From Diphasiastrum complanatum (taxonomy: Eukaryota; Streptophyta; Lycopodiopsida; Lycopodiales; Lycopodiaceae), in contig CM055092.1 of NCBI GenBank assembly GCA_029204225.1, forward strand, positions 22,161,669 through 22,225,668: a stretch of DNA of 64,000 nt, in the 5' to 3' direction. The translations under genes and the position numbers were made by a program. Below the pieces are notes generated by a model that saw only the letters and a list, made by a program, of their open reading frames with translations, was not told where the DNA came from and did no database searches. Below, piece after piece: positions 43,204 through 54,149 of this stretch. The first letter of the stretch is position 1; every line of letters begins with the position of its first letter.

Positions 43204-45595
43204 TGAAATTATGATAGAATCTAGTGCAGTATGCAGATCACATCAATCAATCATCATAGCCACTCCTCACAAGCTCTCAAAGATGGCACAACAAAAGTTA
43301 TAGATTACAAAGAGAAAACTATACATATAGTAAAAGCCCAACATGCATGGGCTCCGACAAGTTTCAACACACTAAAATAGGCACGTGTCTAACTAATAGG
43401 CCCAACATGGCCTAAAAGACTGTTATGCCCCTGAGTATAGCAAGTGTCGTCAACAATATATTGTACATGCTAATTTCTCTACGTGTGGCTACTCAGCTAA
43501 CCCAAGTAGCTGGCTACAGGACAAGTGCCCGACTGATAAGTCGATGATGGGTCACGCCTATAGTGGGAAAAGTGTCTTGGATTGCAAAGCTTTGGACCAA
43601 ATTAGTGAAGTCACTCCCTAGACCATTGAGGACAATCTGAACAAGCTCACTATCTTGAATCTTCTCTCCAATGGAAGCTAACTCCCTATTGAGAGGCTTG
43701 ATTCTTAGCACATAAACCTGTGCACTCTCATCACTTCTCTTCATGCTTTGCAGAATCTGATTCCTAAGCATGAGAACCCTTGAAGTGTTACTAGACTCAT
43801 AGATTGATCTTAGAGATTCCCAAGCCTCTTTAGCACTGGTACAAGCTGATACTTCTCTCAATAAATTATTTCTTACATTCATCTTCACATCGTGAAGTGC
43901 AAGCCTAGATCTTCTTTTGTATTTAGCTAACTCCTGTGCACCTAGAGGTTCATCCTCCTCATCAATCAAAAACTCATAGAGATCCTGAAGCACCATGAGT
44001 GACTCCATCCTCACTTTCCAAATAGCATAATTATTAGATTTTAACCTCTCACTAGCTTCTAGAAGGTATGCTCCAGCAGATCCCATCTTACTAGTAAGAT
44101 TCTACACACAAGATATAGATTTGTTTGAACCTGAAACTCACAAAGGTTTCTAACTTGTAGTGTTTCACTCAAATGTTGAATTCTAATCCAACAGATGGAC
44201 TTGTAATCATAGTTCTACCACTCTCCCACAAAGTTGGAATGAAGATAAGATGAAGTGAAAACTACTCTCAAGCAAATCTTGCCAATCTTGGCTATTTTTG
44301 GACAGAAACTGACTCTGTCTCTCTCATTCACTTTGATGTACTTTCAAGACCCGGTTTCCACTTTAAGAAGGTCTGAAATCGGCCTAGATTAATTATTTTT
44401 CATGAAACAAACTCAAAACTGATTAATGGCAAGTAATCTTGGTAGCTTATCCTAGGATTCGCACCAAAAATTACATCAAACTGACACCAAATGAAAATAC
44501 AGTGATCCAATGAATATGGGGTTTTAAATGTTGGTTCAGAGATGCCCACACGTGTGAACAGTACGGATTTTGATCTTGAAAAAGTTTGGGATCAAATCCC
44601 CTCACCAAAACCTGGATACCAGCTTGCCCTTCCAATACTGGCTTTTTGCACCACGACCTGCTAAAACTGGATTAGTTTCAAACACTGATCAATAGCCTTG
44701 TACTTGGCTCTGAAACCATGTTAAAAGTACAGTACTAAGGACCATAAATGGATCTTTGAATGATCCACAAGGTTGATTGTGTGCTTGTTAAACAATCTAT
44801 CAGATACTAGTCATCAGAAAAAAAGATCTAGTTTAGCTGCTTGATAGAAAACAAGTAGAGACAATCAAAGCATTGATCAATAACTATAACCCAACTCCAC
44901 GCGTGTGATAATAAGGCTGTAGTACGGTCTGTAGACAGTGTTTAGAATGTGCCAAAGTTGGGTTTCATTGGAATCAAAAGCAATCACCATACAATGAGAG
45001 GAAACTCGAGTTTCTCTTTGAGGCTCCAAAAAGTTTCTATCTCCTCGCTATGGAGAATGAGAATACATAGTAAAAGACACTTCCTTTGCTAAGTTAGGTG
45101 AAAATCCAGCATGTAATAAGGAAGTAGACTCAACTTTCTTGCCCTAATGTGAAAACCCTAGCCTAGATCCAAGAGTCATGCTTGGTAGGTGCATGGTAGG
45201 TACAAATCTCATCATAAATCATGGTCTAGATCCTACAAAGTAGGAATCACTACCAAATGGACACAATCACTCCTCTTGACTCGTGGTAACCTACTTTAGG
45301 TGTGAATGTACAAGTGGCACTTTGGCCATTCAAGTAACCAACAAACGATATTGACAAAATGTACAATATTCTACATGGCTAGATTTGCCAATGTAGGCAA
45401 TTTTTCACACTTTGATACCAGATTGAAATTCCGATAGAATCTAGTGTAGTATGCAGATCACATCAATCAATCACCATAGCCACTCCTCACAAGCTCTCAA
45501 AGATGGCACAACAAAAGTTATAGATTACAAAGAGAAAATTGTACATATAGTAAAAGCCCCAACATGCATGGGCTTGACAAGTCAATGGTGGGTCA
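43204..45595 (-). mobile_element. Nested gag-only LTR element
   Basis: LTR-like ends at 43204-43554 and 45424-45595 flank one minus-strand gag ORF. The right copy is the 5' LTR: read on the minus strand it ends ATTTCA and is followed by CTGGTATCAAAG, a tRNA-Met primer site. The left copy is 351 bases and the right one 172, because about 179 bases are missing from the right. No pol sequence is present. I could not see a matching target duplication. Confidence 0.7.
43514..44086 (-). CDS. Copia gag (UBN2 type), truncated
   Basis: 190 codons. It opens MGSAGAYLLEASERLKSNNY with AIWKVRMESLMV, continues KNAWE-like AKEAWESLRSIYESSNTSRV and ends QDTFPTIGVTHHRLIS. Gag forms the virus-like particle. 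The DTFPTIG stretch normally continues into more gag; here it runs into the left LTR, so the C-terminal part and zinc knuckle were lost. The ORF itself is uninterrupted, unlike its neighbours, suggesting a younger insertion. Confidence 0.85.
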   Translation of the reverse strand: MGSAGAYLLEASERLKSNNYAIWKVRMESLMVLQDLYEFLIDEEDEPLGAQELAKYKRRSRLALHDVKMNVRNNLLREVSACTSAKEAWESLRSIYESSNTSRVLMLRNQILQSMKRSDESAQVYVLRIKPLNRELASIGEKIQDSELVQIVLNGLGSDFTNLVQSFAIQDTFPTIGVTHHRLISRALVL

Positions 45596-45599
45596 CGTC

Positions 45600-46165
45600 C
45601 TGGTCACAACCAAATACAGTAAACCTAATTAACCGTACACTAATTACAATATCACATTTAAAGCCTATACAACTGAATCAGACTGAACCTGATTTTCAAC
45701 TCAAAGCTGATATAGTCGAACTAATGGACTCTCCCAAATTATCGAACATTATTGTTCCAAAGTTGACTAATCCTAAGGTCCTAGCTCGTCTACACAGTAG
45801 ATGAACAACTTATAAAAAACAAATTTGAAGAAGATGATGTTGCAACTTAGCAACTACAGCATGATGGAAATAATCAACTTCGCTCATTTTCCGCTCATTT
45901 TCCAAATGATCGACAAGAGAACGCAGACCACCTATAAGGTATATTGACGAGTCTGCAGCTTATTGTTCAAGAGCCGACTACTATCGAAGAGACACTAAGT
46001 CAGCCTGATTCTGATCTTTGGAAGGAAGCTCTGGATAAAGAGTATTCATCTCTCATTAAGAATCATACTTGGACTATTGTCAAATTACCTGACAACATAA
46101 ATGTAGTTGATTGTAAATGGATAATAAAAATCAAATACAAGGCGGATGGAAGCATTGATTGAAGA
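45600..46165 (+). pseudogene. Copia linker and RT N-terminal fragment
   Basis: The + frame at 45944-46162 reads DLWKEALDKEYSSLIKNHTW, then TIVKLPDNINVVDCKWI and KIKYKADGSID. This is the conserved start of Copia RT (W..A...E..SL..N.TW.LV.LP.....V.CKW..K.K...DGS). Confidence 0.9.
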
Positions 46166-46194
46166 AAAGCTTGACTTGTCGTGAGATTATTTTC

Positions 46195-46749
46195 TTAGGT
46201 ACATAATGTTGACTAATTGAGACTTTTAGTCCAGTAGTTCAACATTCTTCAGTTAGACTTCTATTGTCATTTGCTGCTGCTGTAGATTTAGAGGTACATT
46301 AAATGGATGTACAGACAACATATCTTAATGGAGTTATCGAAGAAGATATTTACGTGATGCAACCCGAAGGTTATAATATCAAAATCAAACAGAATCATGT
46401 ATGTAAACTCCACATAGCCCTTTATGGCTTGAAGCAATCTGCTAGAACATGGTTTCAAAGGATCAACACTTTACTTATCAATCATGGGTGTAAATCAAGT
46501 ACTTCAGATTCTAATTTCAATTTCAAGTTAGTGCAACATTCCTTTATTATTATTGCTTTGTATGTGGACGACACATTGCTTTTCAGCAACAGTATTGATC
46601 TAATAAAGCTAAATCAATGTTGTCTTCAGAAGTCAACATCACCGATCTGGGCGAAGCTCTCTAGGTATTCAAATCCAAAGAGACAAAAAGCAAAAGTTGA
46701 TTTACATTACTCAGCAAAGATACATTCACAATATGTTGATCAGATATAA
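46195..46749 (+). pseudogene. Copia RT catalytic fragment
   Basis: Contains MDVQTTYLNGVIEEDIYVMQ, HIALYGLKQSARTWFQR and the intact catalytic box LYVDDTLLFS. A frameshift follows at about 46630. Broken frames to 47245 hold the RT-RNase H connection. Confidence 0.92.
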
Positions 46750-47245
46750 TATGATGAATTGCAAATTAGCTCACTCATTGATGGACTCATGACTCAAATT
46801 GTCAAAGGACCAATGTCCTCAGATGATCAAAGAGAATGAGTAGATGTGTGAGTATCCTTATCATTCAATAATATGATCTCTTATGTACGTAATGATCTAT
46901 ACCATACCAGACATAGCTTTTGCAGTTAGTTCCTTAAGTCAGTTTATGACTAATCTTGGTAGTAGACATTGGAAGGCTCTTATTAGAGTTTTGAGATATA
47001 TTTGAGCTACTATGGACTTATGCATTTGTTATGGAATAGTCGACAACGACAAACTCAATATTCTCAGTGGTTATTCAGATGCAAGTTGGGCAGGAGATGT
47101 AGACACTCGTAAATCCACTTTTGGATTTACATTCTTCCTCAACAATTCCTATTTCATGGAACAGTCCAAGTAAACTTCGATACCTCTATCTTCTACCAAA
47201 TAATAGTATATTGTAGTCTCTCAAGCTACAAAGGAAGCAGTATGG

Positions 47246-47485
47246 TTGAGAAACTTACTTTCAGATGTTCGTCTGAATCAATATGCTCCGACAATTTTAT
47301 TTTGTGACAATCAAAGAGCAACTGCTTTATCAGCCAACCCTAGATTTCATTATAAGAATAAGCACATTGAAATTAAGTATTACTATGTCGGAAGCAAAGT
47401 TCTCGACAAAGAGGTAGATTTGCAATACTATCGAACAGACATGACAGCTGATATTTTTACTAAGGCACTAAGCTTGGATGCATAG
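47246..47485 (+). pseudogene. Copia RNase H fragment
   Basis: Reads RLNQYAPTILFCDNQRATAL, then NKHIEIKYYYVGSKVLDKE and DMTADIFTKAL. Followed by a purine run and the 3' LTR start at 47550. Confidence 0.92.
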
Positions 47486-47549
47486 AGAAAATTTTGTGCA
47501 GAACTAAGTTTGAAGGTCAAGGCATTCATGGATTCAGATTAACGGGGAG

Positions 47550-47690
47550 TGTTGGATTATTCTACTATCTAGAGTAGTTCATCTGAATAATCGATCTCTA
47601 ATCTATATCCATTCATTATCCAATTCTACAATTTTATTCGTGTTTCTACACAATCTACAGAAATACTTGGGAATCACTCAAGAGGTGGCT
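47550..47690 (+). repeat. Truncated Copia 3' LTR
   Basis: Begins TGTTGGATTATTCTACTATC like the 5' LTR at 40659 but diverges after about 38 bases and gives way to another Copia fragment by about 47695. Confidence 0.6.
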
Positions 47691-47694
47691 TCGA

Positions 47695-48497
47695 CATATC
47701 GGATGACTTTAATGAAATGATCTCAGGAAGAAGCTCGACTTCCAGAGTATCAAATGTATTTTCATCAGCTACACTACTTCAGATCAAGCCTACAAGTTGT
47801 TCGATCCCATTGAGTCAAAGATATTCAGTAGCCGAGATGTCATCTTCATCGAAGATAAGTTTATCGACCTCAAAGGAAAAGGCAGTGCCCATGTAACCGA
47901 ACTAAAAGATTCTCCTGGCATATTGAACTTTCTAGTTCCTCAGTCGACTATTCTCATTGAAGGTCCAAGCTCATCTACTCTCGATGAACAACATGCTAAC
48001 AACGAATCCGAAGATGATGGTGTTGCAATTTAGCAACTACAGTATGATGAAAATGATCAACTTCCTTTATTTACTAGAAGATCATCAAGACCTAGCAGAC
48101 CACCTACCAGGTATATCGACGAGTCTGTAGCCTACCTTGTTTAGGAACCGACGTCTGTTGAAGAGGCAGTCAGTCAGCGTGATTCATTTTTGGAAAGAAG
48201 TTATGGATAAAGAGTATTCATCTCTTATCAAGAACCAGACATGGACAATTGTCGAATTACCTGCTAGTAGAAACATAGTTGATTGCAAATGGATTTTCAA
48301 AGTCAAATACAAAGTAGACGGAAGCATCGACAGAAGAAAAACCCAACTTGTCGTCAGAGGATTTTCTCAGGTATACAACGTCGATTACACTGAGACTTTC
48401 AGTCCAGTAGTCAAGCATTCTTCTATTCGACTTTTATTATCGTTTGTTGTTGCAGCAGATTTGGATATACATCAAATGTATGTACAGACAACATGTC
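47695..48497 (+). pseudogene. Second Copia fragment (integrase tail to RT)
   Basis: The + frame gives KKLDFQSIKCIFI-like sequence, YKLFDPIESKIFSSRDVIFI, then WKEVMDKEYSSLIKNQTWTI, FSQVYNVDYTETFSPVVKHS and IRLLLSFVVAADLDIHQM. It repeats the integrase-tail-to-RT interval of the previous element from a related copy. It ends abruptly at about 48497 beside a minus-strand gag. Confidence 0.88.
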
Positions 48498-49275
48498 ATG
48501 TTGTTGGGTAGTCACTTTGTCGTTCAATCCAAATGCTTCAATGATAAACATAAGCCTTGCATTTGAAGGCTTCAAGTCTAAAATAAAGTGCATTGTATTA
48601 AATTCCTCCACTGAATAACCATATCTGTCCATTATCTGATTGAATTCATTGAAATAGCTCTCCACAGTGGACGTATGTTGGGTAGAATGCCATACTTGGC
48701 CGTCTGCAAATTCAAATTCTTCGATGCACTTTTGTACAAAGGTTGGCTATTTATCAGTGGACATGAGGTTTTTCACACTGCATCCAATATCGCCACCAAA
48801 TTTTTGCAGATCCATCAAGATATGTCCCTGCAAATTGAATCTTGTCATGGTCACTGCTTGGATGGGATTGAAAATACCTATGAAAGTTGTCCAACCATAC
48901 TCTGACATCCATATGAGTATTTCTACCATCAAACTTGTGAAAGGTTGTTTCCACCATAGGCTGGGAAGATTGGTCCATATGAGGATATTGACATGCATTC
49001 AGCTGCTCATTGTCACTATTACTGTTTTAAACACCACCACTTGGGTTATGTTGACTGATTTGGTAAACTTGTTGATCAACATAATCATCAAAATGGGTTT
49101 CCTTATGTTCCAGATAGTCTCCATATGACATTTGTTCGCACTGATTGAATTCGCCCCACTGATTGGATTCGCCATCGCTATGCTCATAATACTGATCCTC
49201 AAAATCGTAGTTAGATTGATCCTCGTATTCGGAGTCACTATCATCTATGTATTCAAAATCGGAATCCACATCCAT
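48423..49275 (-). pseudogene. Gypsy-type gag relic with acidic N-terminus
   Basis: Minus-strand frame from 49275: MDVDSDFEYIDDSDSEYEDQ and a long Asp/Glu/Tyr-rich part, then VETTFHKFDGRNTHMDVRVW, LDNFHRYFQSHP, and IQFAGTYLDGSAKIWWRYW, which is the capsid region of Gypsy gag. A frameshift leads to MESYFNEFNQIMDRYGYSVE at 48665. The 5' leader may extend to the primer site at 51370. Confidence 0.8.
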
Positions 49276-49279
49276 ATGA

Positions 49280-51369
49280 GAATTGAGACACCCGTAGGGT
49301 ATGGTATAGTGAGCTGAAGTTTATGTGCAATGGACTTCGATAGATAGCTTAAATGCTCTTTTCTCCACCCACTTAAACTCAGAGTTCTACGATGAGTGAA
49401 ACTGAAAGGCAAAAACTTGTAGGTCGTCGTATAAAATTGAGCACTTTTGTTTTTTACAGTATTCAATTCCGAGCTCAGACGGAGACGATACAAGGATTTG
49501 AAAATAAGCAAATATTATAAAAGGAAATTTGACTGAGGAAGAAAGAAAAAAAGAATTGAAAAGTAATAATTACAAAATTTCAATAACTTAGCAGTGTCAG
49601 GCTCGTCGTTCAGATCACTTTTAGTGTTTATTTCACTAAAATCCGAGCTCACACTAGGAAATTACAGCAGTTCAAAGAAAGAGAAGATAAATGAGTTTCA
49701 TTCAACTTAGAAAATGGGGTGTTAAAAAAATTTACAAATTAGATTCTAAAAAAAACATTTGAAATCCATAAAACATTTTTATGCTTTTAAAAGAATATAA
49801 AGAACCGTGAAAGAATTTAAAATTTATGGCAATTTTTTTTTTCTTGCGGCTGCTTCTATGCAGTTGGGTTCTTTGGGGATCTCGACCGAATGGGGCGTGA
49901 GGGAGTGATCTCGACCGAGTCGGGAGAAGTCTGGGTATAAGCCGAGTGGGAGGAGAGTAGTTACATCAGTCTGCTCTGGATCGCTAATTCCTCCTCTGAC
50001 GACGAGCAATCGAAAAGATCCAGCATGCGGGACTACGCAGCGACAGAGAGTCTTCGCAGATTGCTTTTGTGACGTCATGAGGCCCTGGACACAGCCCTGC
50101 TCGTATCTGAGGCATTGATTCTGAATCAAAGTGTGACAATTCTTCCTGCTGAAGAGTATTCTTCCGAGCAGGGGTTCGAAGAACATGAAGCTTCAATATC
50201 GCAGACTGAAGCAAGTGCTGCTAAGTCTTTAGCGTCGCTACTGTCTCTCTCAGATTTCTGCGAATCCAACAAGCATTTCTGCATCAGGTTGTGAACAACA
50301 CTGTCTACCAGATTGATTTCAAAATGTAAAGGAACGTTACTAAAAACTATTTTCTCAGGATTTCAGGAGATAACCGATCCACCAGTTTGTCTGTGTGATG
50401 GGATTGAGACAAATGAGTGCGTTACAAATAATGGGGATGATTTACACGAGCAGGAGCATGCAACGTTGCGTTGCTTCCACGGGAATTCTTGGCTCTTGGA
50501 TCTGGATCGAGCAGAGAGTGAGGGGTGCCGGGTGCGTGGTAGATTTAGGTCAGTTTTTTTAATAGCTAGGGTTAGGGCTGGACTTGGATTCAAATTTTAG
50601 GGGCTTAGGGCTAGGGCTTTTTTTTTTAAAAATAAAACTTCAAAATGAAGCATGTGCAAAAAATTTACAAAGGCACCAAACTTCAGAGTTGAAGCGTTGA
50701 AGCGCTTCTCTCACTTGAAAAAAAAAAATTTCCAAAATTTTGGCTAGTCTATTTGATCATAACTTTGTCAATATTAATCCAAATCACAAAAGCTCAGTAC
50801 CTCTAAAAAATTAACAACAAGCTCTATCAGCCTATAGGATCAGATCAATGATTGAAAGAGATTTGATGGGTCAAATTAACAACATAAAAGGTCTGAAAAT
50901 TTTGAAGAAAGAAAAACTAACCAAACTACAGCTAGGAATCAAGAATTGTCATAACTCTTTGGATACTAATCCAAATAACCTGCCATATGTATCACATCAA
51001 AGTTAAGACAATGCTCTAAAATCTTATGTAAAGAAACTTGAAATAAAAACTCAGATCAAATCTGAAAAATTCAAATCAAGTGAAAGCAAAAATCCTAGTC
51101 ACCTATTTTGACAGCTTTTGGGAAAAGTGAATAACTTTTGCATCTCTTATCCAAATGCCTTGCAAATTGGTGAAAATGAAAGCTTATACAAAGCTCTACA
51201 AACGTACAGAATCAAATTAGAATTGAAAAACTAAATTGAATGTCAGAAATTGGTCTAAGAAGACCTACAAAATTCAAAGTTAGAAATTAGCAAAAAGAAA
51301 GCTACAAAAACAATAAACTTATCAAATCTAATGAACTCCACATAAGATCATCATGAATTTAGAATCTAT
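49280..51369 (-). other. Long leader-like stretch, no gene recognised
   Basis: The 120- and 95-codon frames at 49.8-50.6 kb have no domain motif. 50700-51360 is rich in short oligo-T/oligo-A blocks on the minus strand, as in retrotransposon leaders. I treat it as leader of the minus-strand element with the primer site at 51370. Confidence 0.4.
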
Positions 51370-51381
51370 GCTCTGATACCA
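51370..51381 (-). other. Primer-binding site (minus strand)
   Basis: TGGTATCAGAGC on the minus strand. Five bases away an LTR end reads ACATGACA (51387-51394), the same terminus as the LTR at 13673-14215. Confidence 0.85.
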
Positions 51382-51539
51382 AGAAATGTCATGTGCCAAA
51401 TCCCAAACTAATAGCAATAGCAATGAAGTAAAGCCAGAAGCAAGAAGATAACAAGACATTCATGATAGCATATCAATAGAAAGTTAGAAACAATGTGATC
51501 ACAATAAGATCACATTAGCAATGTGTTCGTTTGGAAGTC

Positions 51540-52415
51540 AATAGTTTTTAAAAGGGTTTATAAGCTCAATTTCAATCAAGATGGCTCTTTTTATAAGCTT
51601 AAGGCAAGGCAAGTGGCTAAAGGATACACACAAACCAAGGGGGTTGACTATGAGGAGAAATTTGCTCCTTTAGCAAACATGGTAGCAATCTAAATCCTTA
51701 TTGCGCATGTATCACATTTTGATTGGCATGTGTTTCACAGGGATGTATCTAATGCTTTCATCAATGGTTTCCTTGAAGGAGATATTTATATGGACCAACA
51801 CGAGGGACTCACAATTTAAGGAGAAGAGCAAAAACTTTGTCAATTGTAGAGGAGCTTGTATGGTATTAAACAAGTTTAAGGGGAATGGTATGCAAGGTTG
51901 AATTGATTTATTATTTCCATTGGTTGTTTACTTAGTGAATATGAAGCTTGATAATGGCGAAAAAATGTCTTGTTCCTCATCTATGTTATTGTTATTTTCT
52001 TGAGTGGAAGTTGTCTAGTCTTGATAGATCAAACCAAGATTGGTTTATCTAATGAGTTTAGGATAGTTGATCTCAAGTCTATACACTTTTCTACTGGGAA
52101 TATAAGTCACTAGGACCAAGTGTTATATTTTCATATGTCAATCTAGATATCCTCATCATGTACTTTAAAGATTTAAGATTGAACCTTGTAGAAGTGTAGA
52201 AACATCCATGGAGCAATTTGTAAGAGAACCTATGAAAACGAAGGAGGCATCCCAAATGAGCATCACTTTTGATAGGAGTCTTATAGGCTTTCTAATGTGG
52301 TTCAAAGTCAACAGAACAAATCTTAGTTATAGTATTAACAAAGTGAGTCAATTCATGCAAGGTCCCTCCATGTATCATTGGAAAATGATGAAGTGTATAG
52401 GGTTGATATGATATG
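51540..52415 (+). pseudogene. Copia RT fragment
   Basis: The + frame reads VYKLNFNQDGSFYKLKARQV then AKGYTQTKGVDYEEKFAPLA, and HFDWHVFHRDVSNAFINGFL with EGDIYM; near 52270, RSLIGFLMWFKVNRTNLSYS with INKVSQFMQGPS. These are conserved RT and RNase H-side Copia blocks. Several stops and a missing middle. Confidence 0.88.
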
Positions 52416-52419
52416 ATTG

Positions 52420-53767
52420 TATACCTTTTCAATTTAACTTTTCTAAGAGCTAGAACACTATGGTTTAGGGCCTCAGACCAAGAAATCATTCCTTAACTTT
52501 ATTTTGTTTTACATTTTAGGGCCAAGGTTTCTTGGTGGTAAAAGTCAAAAACCTAGGTGCGCCTACACACCAAGGTTTATGGCCCCTAGGGCAAAGAAAC
52601 CCCCTCCAAGAAAGAAAATAATAAGTGCCAAAAAGTTTGTTGTCTTGGCACACCAAGGTATATGCCCCTTAGGGCCAAGAGCTCTTCCCCCAAAAGAAAA
52701 TCTATTTGTGCATTTTTGGGACAATAGTTTTTGGTAGTACATGCCCACAAACCTTAACCCAATGTCAATGCACTAGGGTTTGTGCCAAGAACTTTGGTGC
52801 ATTGATGCTCCATGGTTTTTGGCGCTTATAAATGCCAAAAAATACCACCCTCAAAGGCAGATCAAGATGGTTGGTTGGGTGAGATCATGCAAAAACCTTT
52901 GAACTCACTTAAGGAATAGCCTAATTTGATGAAGCGCAAGCTTGATCATGGCTTGGTAAAACCATATATGATCACAAGAGTTCTAGGAAAGTTTCCTTCA
53001 TGAGTTGCAAAGGTTAAGAAGTTTCTTTTTTTATGCACTACAAAATTTAATACATTTATGCAAATAATTTTATCCCTTTGTTGATTGTGCAATAGAGTCT
53101 TGTTGTAGATAGAAAATTTATAAGATGAGTGGCACACTTGTAGAATGCTAGTGGAAGTTTTATATTGGGTGTTTCTTTGATAATAGGATAGCTTATATTT
53201 GATTTCTTGAGTTCAATAAAATGAGCATAAACGATGTGTGATGATGTTACTTGATAGAAATATTCTTCCAGGGAAATGCAAAAGTTACCTAGTCCTTATT
53301 GATCAATTGTTGCAACAATTTTAGTCAATCAAATTGATCAGATCAACTGGATTAATGAAATTAACAAATCGATTAAATTAAGAAGCAAATTTCACAACCT
53401 GTGTTGCGTTTCGCTCTAGTTTTAGAATAATGTAGGCTGTGATGGTGAGAGCGATTGTGCTCTGTTATGGTTGACATGTAGAAAACTAGGGATTTACAAC
53501 ACCTACTTGCAACAAGCACAAGTGGATAAACGATTTTCCTTTTGATTTGTGATATGGACCAAAGATGCCAAAACATTGCTAGTAGACCATTCTTTTTGTT
53601 CTCTTCACAATCATGCCCTTCTTCTAGTGGTGTTTCCTTATCACCTTGTGAGGCCCCAATAAGAACGCTCGATGTCTGTTTCTGTTTTCCAAGATGGCCT
53701 ACGTTGTGAGTTGCTCTTTCATTTGCACTCTCTACATCATAGTTTGTGTTTTTTGTGCACACTTATC
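52420..53767. other. No gene recognised
   Basis: Contains an imperfect inverted repeat at 52814-52846 (GGTTTTTGGC with TTATAAAT between its arms) and repetitive CCAAGGT..GG(C/G)CC stretches at 52510-52690. The 129-codon minus-strand frame at 53373-53762 has no recognisable motif. Confidence 0.45.
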
Positions 53768-53799
53768 CGTGAGAAAGTTTTTACCCTTGGTGTGTGTGG

Positions 53800-53870
53800 T
53801 TGGGGGCTAGGGATTGAATCTAGGACCTCTCCCATTCCGTTGGGGTGCTCTACCACTGAGCTACCCGTCC
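53800..53870 (-). ncRNA. tRNA-like segment in TRIM 3' LTR
   Basis: Same layout as in the other LTR: A box TAGCTCAGTGGTAGAGC at 53847-53863 is unchanged, and the T-arm at 53807-53823 reads CTAGA-TTCAATC-CCTAG, with a canonical TTCRANNC loop but one stem mismatch. Confidence 0.65.
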
Positions 53871-53984
53871 ATTTGTGTTTATAGAGTGTTGTGTAAGGGC
53901 TATAGCCTTGACACTTTCTAACACTTCCCCTCAAGGCATAGTCCTTTTTAGCTATTGCCTGCCTAGACCACACCCACAACCATG

Positions 53985-53996
53985 GCTCTAATACCA
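53985..53996 (-). other. TRIM primer-binding site
   Basis: TGGTATTAGAGC on the minus strand, one base different from the usual TGGTATCAGAGC, abutting the 5' LTR. Confidence 0.88.
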
Positions 53997-54023
53997 TGTG
54001 AAAAAGTTTTTACACTTGGTGTG

Positions 54024-54096
54024 TGTGGTCGAGCTAGGGATTGAGCCTAGGACCTCCCCAATCCGATGGGGTGCTCTACCACTGAGCTACCCATCC
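54024..54096 (-). ncRNA. tRNA-like segment in TRIM 5' LTR
   Basis: On the minus strand: GGATGGG, then the D-arm/A box TAGCTCAGTGGTAGAGC (54073-54089), a C/G stem around ATCGGAT, and a T-arm CTAGG-CTCAATC-CCTAG (54034-54050) with a perfect 5-bp stem. Box spacing is that of a tRNA. The acceptor arms pair poorly, so it is probably not a working tRNA, but it could act as a Pol III promoter. Confidence 0.65.
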
Positions 54097-54149
54097 ATTT
54101 GTGTTTTTAGAGCGTTGTGCAAGGGCTATAGCCTTGACACTTTCTAACA

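Larger units (their letters stand above)
40659..47549 (+). mobile_element. Degenerate, rearranged Copia element
   Basis: A 5' LTR (40659-41477), primer site (41478-41489), gag start (about 41655-42010), an inverted gag piece (42250-42850), integrase C-terminal part (42880-43203), a nested gag-only element (43204-45595), RT (45930-46750) and RNase H (to 47485), then a purine run AACGGGGAG and an LTR start at 47550. The two LTR starts share TGTTGGATTATTCTACTATC. Same family as the fragment at 1-290. Not functional. Confidence 0.85.
53768..54149 (-). mobile_element. TRIM element (382 bp) with tRNA-like sequence in its LTRs
   Basis: Two direct repeats of 156 and 153 bases (53768-53923 and 53997-54149), both ending TTTCTAACA on the + strand, flank a 73-base interior. 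Read on the minus strand, the right copy ends CACA and is followed at once by TGGTATTAGAGCC, a tRNA-Met primer site. A polypurine tract CCTTGAGGGGAAG precedes the left copy, which begins TGTTAG. Flanks TTATC and ATATC are an almost perfect 5-base target duplication. This is a complete terminal-repeat retrotransposon in miniature, with no coding capacity. Each LTR also carries a tRNA-like segment in the same orientation. Confidence 0.9.

Noticed and set aside
49824-50214. 120-codon minus-strand ORF near 50 kb
   Set aside because: No recognisable motif, overlapping frames on both strands are equally open, and its position fits a retrotransposon leader.
53800-54100. Two ordinary tRNA genes
   Set aside because: A and B boxes are good, but the acceptor stems do not pair and both copies sit at the same place in paired LTRs, so they are tRNA-like parts of a TRIM.
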